DNA of 64,000 bases from Lachnospiraceae bacterium (GTDB lineage: Bacteria; Bacillota; Clostridia; Lachnospirales; Lachnospiraceae). The stretch spans positions 1 through 64,000 of the forward strand of contig JAFVSN010000004.1 of assembly GCA_017503735.1 (NCBI GenBank). Reading direction: 5' to 3'. Each line of letters starts with the position of its first letter. Position 1 is the first letter of the stretch. The translations under genes and the position numbers were made by a program. The notes under the pieces are model-generated. The model had not been told where the DNA came from. It did no database searches and saw only the letters and a list, made by a program, of their open reading frames with translations. Positions 33,610 to 42,167 of this stretch are shown here, piece after piece.

Positions 33610-35823
33610 TTATTGTTTCTTTCCCGGGAATATCTGCTTCATCATTTCACTGTACACCGACTCATCATTGAGTGGCTTTAACAAATAACCGTTCATTCCG
33701 GCATTCATAATCGCAATCCGGTCATCCTCGAAAGCACTGGCGGTGGCCGCCACGATCGGAATGGTGGTGGCATCTGCCCTGTCTAACTTACGAATCACTT
33801 CCGTTGCCTCAAGTCCGTCCATCTCCGGCATCATCACATCCATTAAGATTGCCGAATATTCTCCTGCTTTGGAACGTTTGAAAACCTCGACCGCTTCGAT
33901 CCCGTTTAATGCCGTATCTACAGTAAATCCCATGTTCTCCAATAAGAACACCGTAATCTTCAAATTAATCGGCACATCTTCCACAGCCAGAATTTTCTTT
34001 CCTTCAAATGCCTTTGTTACAGTAACTCCCTCCTTTTCCTTCTCCGGAGGAGCTTCCGCAATCACAAACGGAATCCGCACCATAAACCGGCTGCCTTTTC
34101 CCAGCTCACTCTCTACCTGTATAGTTCCGCCCATAGCATCAATATATTGCTTTGCTATGGTCATACCAAGACCGGTTCCATGGTAACGCTTTCCTTCATC
34201 CTCATCCGCTTTTGCATAAGGCTGATAAATTCGCTTTAAAAACTCCGCATCCATTCCGATGCCGGTATCCTGTACGGTAAAACAATACTCTACCTTACCT
34301 TCCTCCGCCATCTGCTCTGTTACAAGAAATGTTACTTGTCCGCCTGCAGGCGTATATTTCATGGCATTTCCTAAAATATTCATCAATATTTGTTGTACAT
34401 GCAAACGGTCACCCAATACCGCCGGATGTGCAAACGGCGGAAACTTTTTGTAGAACCAAATTTTATTTTCCTTAATCTGGCCTTCCATCATTTCCACACA
34501 TTCTTTCAATAAATCCACAATGTAAAACGGCTCTTTTACTAATTTAAATTCACCGCTTTCGATTTTTGAAAGGTCCAACACCTTATTCACTAAAGAAAGC
34601 AAATATGCAGAAGACTCGTCTATCTTATCCAGACAATCCTCCACCTTCTCTTTATCATCCATACTTCGTCGTGCAATATTGGTCATTCCCATAACTCCAC
34701 CGATCGGGGTTCGGATATCATGGGAAATATGCGCCATTAATTCGGTTTTAGCGCGGTTTGCACGATTTGCTTCCTTTGCCGCCAACTCCAGTAATCTGGC
34801 ACTATCTTTTTGCTGCTTGGAAAGCCCTTCTTTACTCTTGAGATAAACAAATAAAATAACTGTAACGGAAAGCAATCCGACCAAAATGAATATCAGCACC
34901 CAAACCAAAAGATTTGCATAGTCATCCAATCCTTCCTTTGAATTGACCAGCATATCACTGTCGACTACCACCATCAAGTTCCAGTTCGGCATATTGGCTA
35001 CCGGACAGGTGGCCAGATAGTAATCGATTCCTTCATAGGAAATCTCCATACAGTAAATTCCCTTATCACTGGAAACAACCTTCTTCAGTTTCTCCCAATC
35101 ACCGTTTATCAGTTCAACATTCCGCTCTAATTCCCTCAGATAGTCCGACTCCAACGGAATATCAAATATCTTACTTTGCCGATACAAACGTGTACCATCG
35201 TTGGCGAGAATGTACACACTACTCTTTTCTGCGTAAGAATTGGATACCAGTGCATACTCCAGATGAGAAGAATCAATCACGACTGTATAGTACTCCAGCT
35301 TTTTACCTTCCTCTTTCAAATAAATCGGATTATCTAACGCAATCCAGCAAAATAAGTGTCTTTTTTCTTCTCCCGGCACATAACGAATCCACATTCGTTC
35401 CTCTGCAATATTCTCAATAAAATAGTCTTTGTTTTCCCACACGCCGGTAGTCCCGTCAGACTTATAATATGTACCGTCTTTATCTACTACGTATACTTCG
35501 CTTTCTTCCATGTCAAACAACTGATTCTGTTCTCGCAACGCCACAAAAAGCTCTCCGGCATTCGCAAATTCACTTCCGTCTATGTAGGCTCCCATCAACT
35601 GAATCATCTCTCTTCTGGAAGAAGCATATAATTCTGCCAACTCCGCCAAAGTCTCTGTAAGCGCCGACACATGGTTTCCCCGTTCCTCTCTGATGTTCTT
35701 GTGAAAAAAAGAATAAAGCCCGTATCCCGCGCAACAAAAAACAAGCAGCAGAACGACATATACCGTTACAGCTACCTTTTTAAAACGACCCAATACCGAC
35801 TTTTTTTTCTTTGTTCTTTCCAT
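33610..35823 (-). CDS. Hybrid sensor histidine kinase with Cache-type sensor and receiver
   Basis: Protein of 737 residues, start at ATG 35823 (GGGAGGAACT upstream). One span (VAVTVYVVLLLVFCCAGYGLY) precedes a large extracellular Cache-like sensor (VYVVDKDGTYYKSDGTTGVW, then KGIYCMEISYEGIDYYLATC), and a second span follows near 310 (LLVWVLIFILVGLLSVTVIL). HisKA has the phospho-His in AHISHDIRTPIGGVMGM. The ATPase domain has N-box MNILGNAMKYTPAGG and DTGIGMDAEFLKRIY. A C-terminal receiver carries Asp in AILMDVMMPEMDGLEATE. There is no output domain, so a partner regulator elsewhere is expected. It is divergent from the GH13 gene and may sense extracellular small ligands. Confidence 0.92.
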   Translation of the reverse strand: MERTKKKKSVLGRFKKVAVTVYVVLLLVFCCAGYGLYSFFHKNIREERGNHVSALTETLAELAELYASSRREMIQLMGAYIDGSEFANAGELFVALREQNQLFDMEESEVYVVDKDGTYYKSDGTTGVWENKDYFIENIAEERMWIRYVPGEEKRHLFCWIALDNPIYLKEEGKKLEYYTVVIDSSHLEYALVSNSYAEKSSVYILANDGTRLYRQSKIFDIPLESDYLRELERNVELINGDWEKLKKVVSSDKGIYCMEISYEGIDYYLATCPVANMPNWNLMVVVDSDMLVNSKEGLDDYANLLVWVLIFILVGLLSVTVILFVYLKSKEGLSKQQKDSARLLELAAKEANRANRAKTELMAHISHDIRTPIGGVMGMTNIARRSMDDKEKVEDCLDKIDESSAYLLSLVNKVLDLSKIESGEFKLVKEPFYIVDLLKECVEMMEGQIKENKIWFYKKFPPFAHPAVLGDRLHVQQILMNILGNAMKYTPAGGQVTFLVTEQMAEEGKVEYCFTVQDTGIGMDAEFLKRIYQPYAKADEDEGKRYHGTGLGMTIAKQYIDAMGGTIQVESELGKGSRFMVRIPFVIAEAPPEKEKEGVTVTKAFEGKKILAVEDVPINLKITVFLLENMGFTVDTALNGIEAVEVFKRSKAGEYSAILMDVMMPEMDGLEATEVIRKLDRADATTIPIVAATASAFEDDRIAIMNAGMNGYLLKPLNDESVYSEMMKQIFPGKKQ

Positions 35824-36050
35824 AGTTCCTCCCGGAGCATTCATAACACACTTTTTACAAAAAATACCTTTTTATTTTACCACATCTCCGCGAAAAAGCA
35901 AGCATAAATTTTACAAATTATAAACTATTTTTCAGAGAAGAAAAAAGCCAATACATCCTCCAAATTTATACATAGAAACTCTTTATAAAATATGGTATAA
36001 TATTTAACATATATTTTTGTTCTACACTCAATTTTCAGGAGGTACATACT

Positions 36051-37700
36051 ATGGCATGGTACGACGAAGCCGTATTCTATCATATTTACCCGTTAGGACT
36101 GACCGGAGCTCCGAAAGAGAACTCTTACAGCGAACCGGTGCAACGTATTAACACCCTGTTCCCTTGGATTTCCCATAGCAAGGCACTGGGGTGCAACGCA
36201 ATCTATATCGGACCGCTGTTTGAATCCGTGGGACACGGTTACGAAACTACGGATTACAAGAAGCTGGACTCCCGTCTCGGAACCAACAAAGACCTAACCT
36301 CCTTTGTAAAGGAATGTCATACGCAGGGCATCCGTGTCATTCTGGACGGTGTTTTCAATCACACCGGCCGGGATTTTTTTGCCTTTCAAGATATAAAAAA
36401 GAACCGCGAAAGTTCTCCGTATAAGGACTGGTATTGCAACGTTAACTTCTGGGGAAATAATGAATATAACGACGGTTTTTCCTATGAAAACTGGGGCGGT
36501 TATAACCTTTTGGCAAAGTTAAACCAAAACAATCCTGCCGTAAAGGATTATATTTGTGATGTAATTCGTTTCTGGGTTTCCGAGTTTGATATTGACGGCA
36601 TTCGTTTGGATGCCGCAGATGTATTGAATTTTGAATATATGCAGACACTACGTCGTGTGACCAACGAAGTAAAGCCGGACTTCTGGCTCATGGGCGAAGT
36701 CATTCACGGCGATTACAACCGCTGGGTAAATGAAGGTACGCTCCATTCCGTCACTAACTATCATTTGCACAAAGCACTATACTCCGGTCATAACGACCAC
36801 AACTATTTTGAAATTGCCCATACAGTAAAGCGTTTATATGAAATGGGCGGAAACCGTCCGGAAGGCTTAAAGCTGTATAATTTTGTGGATAACCACGATG
36901 TGGAACGCATCTACACGAAGCTTTCCGACAAAGCCCACTATACTCCGGTACATATTTTGTTATATACCTTACCGGGAGTTCCTTCGATTTACTATGGTTC
37001 CGAATTCGGTATCGAAGGAAAAAAAGAACGCTTTTCCGATGACTCCCTGCGTCCGGCCTTGTCCCTCTCTGATTTCGAAAATGCAATAGAAAATAATCCA
37101 TGTACCCGCCTGCTGACAGCACTGGGACGTATCCGGCAGACCACACCTGCCCTTTCCTATGGAGACTACAAAGAATTGCTATTAACAAATCGCCAGTATG
37201 CTTTTTCCAGAACCCATAACGGCACTTCTGTCTTGGTCACCGTCAATAATGATGGCAACGACTACACGATGACACTACCGTGTGACTCCGGCTCCCAATA
37301 CAAAGGTGCTTTGTCCGGAGATATTGCATCGGTAACCAACGGCCAAATTACGATAACCGTAAAAGCAAACAGCGGAGATATCTGGCTGCCGGCAGAAGAT
37401 GTCTTTTGCGAACCGCCTTTTGTTGAACACACTCCGACAAAGGGGACAACAGATCATGAACCGACAAAGGAAAGCAAGGCCTTGGAATCTGTCAGGCAGG
37501 AGGGTACCCTCTCCACCTCTGCCGAAGAATTACCGTCTCTCGACAGTACTACCTTTGAACAAGGTAAAATAGCAGGGCTTCAGGAAGCCATCCTTGCCAT
37601 AATGGAAAAGAAAGGCCCGATTACGGAACAGATGCGAAAGGACGTAAGCAACAATACACATCATGATTCTCTGGTAAACTGGGTAAAAAGTTTTTACTGA
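36051..37700 (+). CDS. GH13 alpha-amylase-type enzyme with C-terminal extension
   Basis: Protein of 549 residues, with AGGAGG before the ATG. GH13 motifs are complete: DGVFNHTG, the nucleophile Asp in GIRLDAADVL (about residue 186), the acid Glu in MGEVIHGDY (about 216) and FVDNHDVERI. No signal peptide; it acts in the cytoplasm on maltodextrin-like or cyclic sugars. After residue about 440, a 110-residue extension follows a Pro/Thr/Glu-rich linker and ends in a helical segment (GLQEAILAIMEKKGPITEQM). This extension is not part of usual amylases. A TATAAT box at 35996-36001 with a weak -35 likely starts it. Its end overlaps the GH26 gene tail by seven bases. Confidence 0.9.
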   Translation: MAWYDEAVFYHIYPLGLTGAPKENSYSEPVQRINTLFPWISHSKALGCNAIYIGPLFESVGHGYETTDYKKLDSRLGTNKDLTSFVKECHTQGIRVILDGVFNHTGRDFFAFQDIKKNRESSPYKDWYCNVNFWGNNEYNDGFSYENWGGYNLLAKLNQNNPAVKDYICDVIRFWVSEFDIDGIRLDAADVLNFEYMQTLRRVTNEVKPDFWLMGEVIHGDYNRWVNEGTLHSVTNYHLHKALYSGHNDHNYFEIAHTVKRLYEMGGNRPEGLKLYNFVDNHDVERIYTKLSDKAHYTPVHILLYTLPGVPSIYYGSEFGIEGKKERFSDDSLRPALSLSDFENAIENNPCTRLLTALGRIRQTTPALSYGDYKELLLTNRQYAFSRTHNGTSVLVTVNNDGNDYTMTLPCDSGSQYKGALSGDIASVTNGQITITVKANSGDIWLPAEDVFCEPPFVEHTPTKGTTDHEPTKESKALESVRQEGTLSTSAEELPSLDSTTFEQGKIAGLQEAILAIMEKKGPITEQMRKDVSNNTHHDSLVNWVKSFY

Positions 37701-38641
37701 TTTTCGGCTACAATCGCATAGGAGCTTTCGTACATCTTCCGCAGATTCTCTACGGAATTGTATTTCTCTCCGATACAAAACTCCTTAGACCAGGTCATAT
37801 AATAAGCCCACGGAGTACGAGAAGCTTCTAACATTGTAGCGTCCGGCAAATATCCGATTTCCGCTAAAGCAGCCACTTTATTTTTCGTAGTAGCCTCCAC
37901 CAGTGCCGTATATTCCTGATGATAGTCCGTCGGTGCATATTCCTGCAAATAGATATCCACGGAAATCACGTCAACATATTCATCTCCCGGATATCCTTCT
38001 TTTAAACGGCAATTCCATACCCAGAGAAGGTTATTGATGTGATGTACATCGGTATAATACTTGTACATCAGCTTATACAATTCTCTTGCCACCTCCGGTC
38101 CCTTTGCGCCCCACCAAAACCATGTCCCGTCGGACTCATGGAACGGCCTCCACAGCACCGGAATATCCTCTTCTTCAAATTTCTTAAGTTCCTGCGCAAT
38201 TACATCCATGTCATGATAAAACGCTTCCCGTTCTTTTGTACCTTCTTCTAAGATACGAGAGGCATCAAAATCGGTATGCTCCGCATAGAAACTTTTGTCT
38301 CTTCCTCCCACCGGAGAGTACCAATGAAAGGAAAAAGTAACGATGCCGCCCGTTTCCTTTGCCCACTTCAACGCCGTTTCCAGCGTCCCCCGATTCTCAT
38401 AAATCTCGGTAAGACAAGGTTCGGAAGCATCATTATAATTTATATTCGGAGAATAGGCCAAAAGCTCAAATCCCCTTAGCTTCGGCATTTTCCCTGTCTT
38501 CTCTTTTATGTAGGTCACCTCTTCCATGGGATTTGTCTGGGTGTGCTGTCCCGTAATAATCCCTTTTCCTGCGGTTTCGCACAAATATTGTAACAGTTCT
38601 TTTGCTTTCTGCGATGCATTTTTATTTACCGGATTCTGCAT
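37694..38641 (-). CDS. GH26 beta-mannanase, cytoplasmic
   Basis: Protein of 315 residues from the ATG at 38641 (AAGGAGGAG four to five bases upstream); an extended reading with a basic run is unsupported. The acid/base Glu169 lies in VLWRPFHESDGTWFWWG and the nucleophile Glu261 in ALAEIGYLPD, the GH26 pattern. There is no signal peptide, so it should process imported mannan oligosaccharides. It lies 53 bases after the AGE epimerase gene on the same strand, and the two enzymes make a mannan-degrading step: hydrolysis to mannobiose, then epimerisation to mannosylglucose. The next enzyme, a GH130 phosphorylase, is not in this window. Confidence 0.92.
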   Translation of the reverse strand: MQNPVNKNASQKAKELLQYLCETAGKGIITGQHTQTNPMEEVTYIKEKTGKMPKLRGFELLAYSPNINYNDASEPCLTEIYENRGTLETALKWAKETGGIVTFSFHWYSPVGGRDKSFYAEHTDFDASRILEEGTKEREAFYHDMDVIAQELKKFEEEDIPVLWRPFHESDGTWFWWGAKGPEVARELYKLMYKYYTDVHHINNLLWVWNCRLKEGYPGDEYVDVISVDIYLQEYAPTDYHQEYTALVEATTKNKVAALAEIGYLPDATMLEASRTPWAYYMTWSKEFCIGEKYNSVENLRKMYESSYAIVAENQ

Positions 38642-38694
38642 AATCTCCTCCTTATCTGGACAATTTAATTCGTTCCGTACATCGTACCGATTTC

Positions 38695-39909
38695 TCACGA
38701 AAGTACTCTGTCTAACATCTCCATACACATTCTTCCGTTATGATACGGACACTTCCATTCATGAGATAACGGAGCCGTCACATCCGCTTCTCCGTGATAT
38801 GGAATCGTCTCATACCATTCACCGCTCTTCTTATCAATCACGCGGTTCCGGATAAACGTCCAAACATCCTCAGCTATGGCACGGTATTCCTCTTTCTGTT
38901 CCTTCAAATACGCATTATAGAAGCCCACAACCGACTCTGCCTGCACCCACCAGATTTTCTGACGATCTACTTTATCATTTTCCCGTTCGTTATTTATGGC
39001 ACGACATTCTTCGTCAATGGCATTCCGATATACGGAAGCCGCCAAACCTTCGATTACCGGTCGCATCCGTTCCGTCAGGTCAGTGTCTTCCAACAATTCG
39101 CATGCCCGGTCAAGCAACCAGGATGCCTCGATATCGTGGCCGTAGGACTCCAAATCGATTAACGGGTGATACGCATGGTCAAAGAACACTTCACAAATCT
39201 GCTTGTCCGGATTATATACCTTATCCTTAAACAAACAAAGAATCTCCTTAAGAGAAGCCTCTACCTTTCCAAAACGATTACGCTCCTGTTCCGAACATGC
39301 GTCCTCAATCATATCGAAGCGATCTACACGATACAACTCGGTGTATGCCTCCAACACATGCAAAAGCGTGTTCATGGTGCGTTCGGCAATGACACCGTTC
39401 TCCGACAATTCATAGTTTACGGTCGGTGTAAAATCCCGGTTAAAGGCCTCCAAATATCCTCCGTCATCTCTGCACTTTGACTCAATGATATCATAGATAG
39501 AATAGGCCAGTTCCAATGCCTCCTTATTCTCCGATGCATCATAATAGGCAGACAGCGCATAAATGGCAAAGGCCTGATTATAGGTATGCTTCAAATCATC
39601 TTCCACATCACCGTTAAATTTTACTGCCCAATACACACCGCCATAGCTCTTGTCATAACAATGCTCCACCAAAAACTGATAAGCATGGTCCGCCATAGAA
39701 AGAAGCTCCGGATATTGAAGTACGCAATACGCCTTAGAATAGAACCAAAGGATACGACTGTTCAGGATGACGCCCTTCATATAATCCTTTACCGGCGTTC
39801 CGTCTCCTGCCACGCTTCCGTAAAACCCACCGCATTCCTCATCCTTTAGCTTATTCCAAAACGGAATAATATCCTGAACCAAATGTTGTTTAAACACTTC
39901 TGCTTTCAT
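38695..39909 (-). CDS. AGE-family epimerase (cellobiose/mannobiose 2-epimerase)
   Basis: Protein of 404 residues from the ATG at 39909 (AAAGGAG nine bases upstream). The segments KHTYNQAFAIYALSAYYDAS, ESYGHDIEASWLLDRACELL, and the C-terminal HEWKCPYHNGRMCMEMLDRV are those of cellobiose 2-epimerase/N-acylglucosamine 2-epimerase (alpha/alpha barrel). Such enzymes turn beta-1,4-mannobiose into mannosyl-glucose, or cellobiose into glucosyl-mannose. Its position directly upstream of the GH26 mannanase favours the mannobiose reaction. Cytoplasmic, no signal. Confidence 0.9.
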   Translation of the reverse strand: MKAEVFKQHLVQDIIPFWNKLKDEECGGFYGSVAGDGTPVKDYMKGVILNSRILWFYSKAYCVLQYPELLSMADHAYQFLVEHCYDKSYGGVYWAVKFNGDVEDDLKHTYNQAFAIYALSAYYDASENKEALELAYSIYDIIESKCRDDGGYLEAFNRDFTPTVNYELSENGVIAERTMNTLLHVLEAYTELYRVDRFDMIEDACSEQERNRFGKVEASLKEILCLFKDKVYNPDKQICEVFFDHAYHPLIDLESYGHDIEASWLLDRACELLEDTDLTERMRPVIEGLAASVYRNAIDEECRAINNERENDKVDRQKIWWVQAESVVGFYNAYLKEQKEEYRAIAEDVWTFIRNRVIDKKSGEWYETIPYHGEADVTAPLSHEWKCPYHNGRMCMEMLDRVLS

Positions 39910-40062
39910 TTTCCCGCACTCCTTTCTCTGTTTTCCGACTATTTTTATCATAACGTACTTTTCTGTACATTTCTATGACAATGCACCGAATTAATTGTAC
40001 AAACCTATTATAACTCTTCTAAAAAACGGAGCAGCGCCATACGCACTACCCCGTTCTTCTTT

Positions 40063-42150
40063 TTACATTTCTCTTACCGGACAAACAAATACTTCGTCCA
40101 CAAAGAACTCCGCATTTCCGTCGGTCTCCACATAAATCTCTGCAGAATTCAACTCCTTCGGGAGTTCTGCGCGAGCCGTTACCTTGGTCCATTCGCCGGA
40201 GGAAGTATCTGCCGTTGCCAAAGGCTGCGGTACCGCACCATCCAAGCCGATGGTTACCTGCTGGTCCTTCGTCTTAATATATAACGATACCTCCACCGTC
40301 ATGCCGACATAAGGGGAGATATTAAGCTTAATTGTAGCATCCTTTTCCTGACGGGTAACACAATAGGAATGACTCTTACCGTCTACGGATTCCTTATCGG
40401 TCACATAACAGAACGGAAGATGTCCCGCACCGCGGATTGCCGCAATGTTACTCTTTTCCTCAAAGCTTTCCGAAAGTCCGATTAACTTTACTTCCACATC
40501 ATCTACGTAAATCGCACTGCTCTTGCCCTGTTCCGTTTCCGTGGTACCGAAATTCATTAACATGGAGTGTACATCATTCGGAATCTTAAACGTTCCCTGT
40601 AAGCGCACCCACTCACCGGAAGTAGTATCTGCCGAAGCCGGCTCATGCGGTACACCGTCTAAGCTTAACGTAACAGTAAGTGCCGGACTTTTTACCCACG
40701 CACTGACTTCAATCGTCTGACCGATAAAATCCGAAACATCAAAGCTGATCCCACACCATTCTCCGAAACGTTTTTCGTTGGCAAGGGCTGCCTTTCCGCT
40801 ATATACCACTCTATCCTGAATCTCGATTTCACCGAATCCGCGCATCTTAAAGCCGATATCCGCAGGTTTTAAAGCATCTGCGCCTTCCGGGGTTTCGAAG
40901 TCATACAGACGGTCGGAAAGATTGATTTCAATCTTTTCCGGCTCGCCCAAATCTTCTCCGGTCACCGCATAGACCACACCGTCAAAGGAACGTTTCTCCG
41001 ACAAATCTCCATGGAACAACAGCGGATTTGCACCACGAATCCAGGAATTATCATCGGTCAATCCCCAGAAAGTCACACCGGTCAGGTTTACTCCCTCATT
41101 CTTTGCTTTTAACAATTTTTCAAAGAATTGTTTGTAGAATACAGCCTGATAATATTCCTGATTCTTATTGAGACAGGTACACTTAACATCCAGCTCCGTA
41201 ATATGCACTTCCTCTACAAGTTCCGCATACTCCTTCAATGCCGTAATATATTCGTCAATATTGTTATTGTCGCTCAAATGGCCTTGCATACCGATACCGT
41301 CAATCAAATCTTCACCCAGTATACTTCCGTGTTCTTCGGTACTTCTTTGCAACACACCGATAATCGCCGCTTTCTTATCCGGCATCCATTCGTTATAATC
41401 GTTATACACCAATACCGGACGAATCGCTCTTAATGCTTCCTCATCATCAGCGGAAACACCATACTTTTCTGCGTATTTCTTTGAATTCTCTGTCACTGCA
41501 TCTTTTGCAAACCGGAAAGCCCAGTAAATAAAATCATCTCCGATGACCTGATACCAATAGCTGTTACGGAGACCGTACTCCGTCTTATCCGCGGTCTCAA
41601 TCGCTTCATTCACCACGTCCCAGGCATAAATCGTCCGGGCATAATCATTGCTGTACATATATTCCATTACCGAAAAAATGTAACTCTTCAAACGCTTCAG
41701 CATGGTCTCGCGGTCAACAAAGCATACCGGGTCCAACTTTTCAAAGTGTTTTAACATCGGACGTTCCTTTAACAGTTCCGGATCCGTCGGTATTGTTACC
41801 GGTTGATACCCCTTACAGAACACTTCCTTCGGGCACTGGCTGTGCCATACCAAAACATGACCTCTTACCGGCATGCCGTTTTCTTTTGCCCAATCAAGCA
41901 TCCCTTTTGCCTGCGGATTTATCACAAACGGCAAATAGTCTTCCGTAGCCTCCGGACTGGAAAATCCCATATTATAGGCAGGTTTTAATTCATTTCCGAA
42001 AGTCATACTGTTAAAATGTTCCCGCATCAGGGCTTCTTTTTCCGGATTCCCGATTTCATGACCGGTAAACCGTTCATTGATTTTTTCACAAGCCACTCCC
42101 ATTCGGAAATAATCCCTATACACCTCTTTTAATCTCTGTTTTTGTCCCAT
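40063..42150 (-). CDS. GH10 endo-xylanase with two C-terminal carbohydrate-binding modules
   Basis: Protein of 695 residues from the ATG at 42150 (GGTGGAG six bases upstream). The GH10 domain spans about 1-395 with acid/base Glu182 in YAWDVVNEAIE and nucleophile Glu319 in VHITELDVKC. Two beta-sandwich modules follow (about 410-560 and 565-695) of CBM22/CBM4_9 type, sharing the segment ADTTSGEW/ADTSSGEW. No signal peptide precedes the catalytic domain, unusual for a CBM-bearing xylanase. It could be intracellular on xylo-oligosaccharides, or leave by a route not visible here. It follows the sugar-sensing diguanylate cyclase gene by 17 bases, a likely single transcript. Confidence 0.92.
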   Translation of the reverse strand: MGQKQRLKEVYRDYFRMGVACEKINERFTGHEIGNPEKEALMREHFNSMTFGNELKPAYNMGFSSPEATEDYLPFVINPQAKGMLDWAKENGMPVRGHVLVWHSQCPKEVFCKGYQPVTIPTDPELLKERPMLKHFEKLDPVCFVDRETMLKRLKSYIFSVMEYMYSNDYARTIYAWDVVNEAIETADKTEYGLRNSYWYQVIGDDFIYWAFRFAKDAVTENSKKYAEKYGVSADDEEALRAIRPVLVYNDYNEWMPDKKAAIIGVLQRSTEEHGSILGEDLIDGIGMQGHLSDNNNIDEYITALKEYAELVEEVHITELDVKCTCLNKNQEYYQAVFYKQFFEKLLKAKNEGVNLTGVTFWGLTDDNSWIRGANPLLFHGDLSEKRSFDGVVYAVTGEDLGEPEKIEINLSDRLYDFETPEGADALKPADIGFKMRGFGEIEIQDRVVYSGKAALANEKRFGEWCGISFDVSDFIGQTIEVSAWVKSPALTVTLSLDGVPHEPASADTTSGEWVRLQGTFKIPNDVHSMLMNFGTTETEQGKSSAIYVDDVEVKLIGLSESFEEKSNIAAIRGAGHLPFCYVTDKESVDGKSHSYCVTRQEKDATIKLNISPYVGMTVEVSLYIKTKDQQVTIGLDGAVPQPLATADTSSGEWTKVTARAELPKELNSAEIYVETDGNAEFFVDEVFVCPVREM

Positions 42151-42167
42151 CTTCTTCTCCACCTTGT

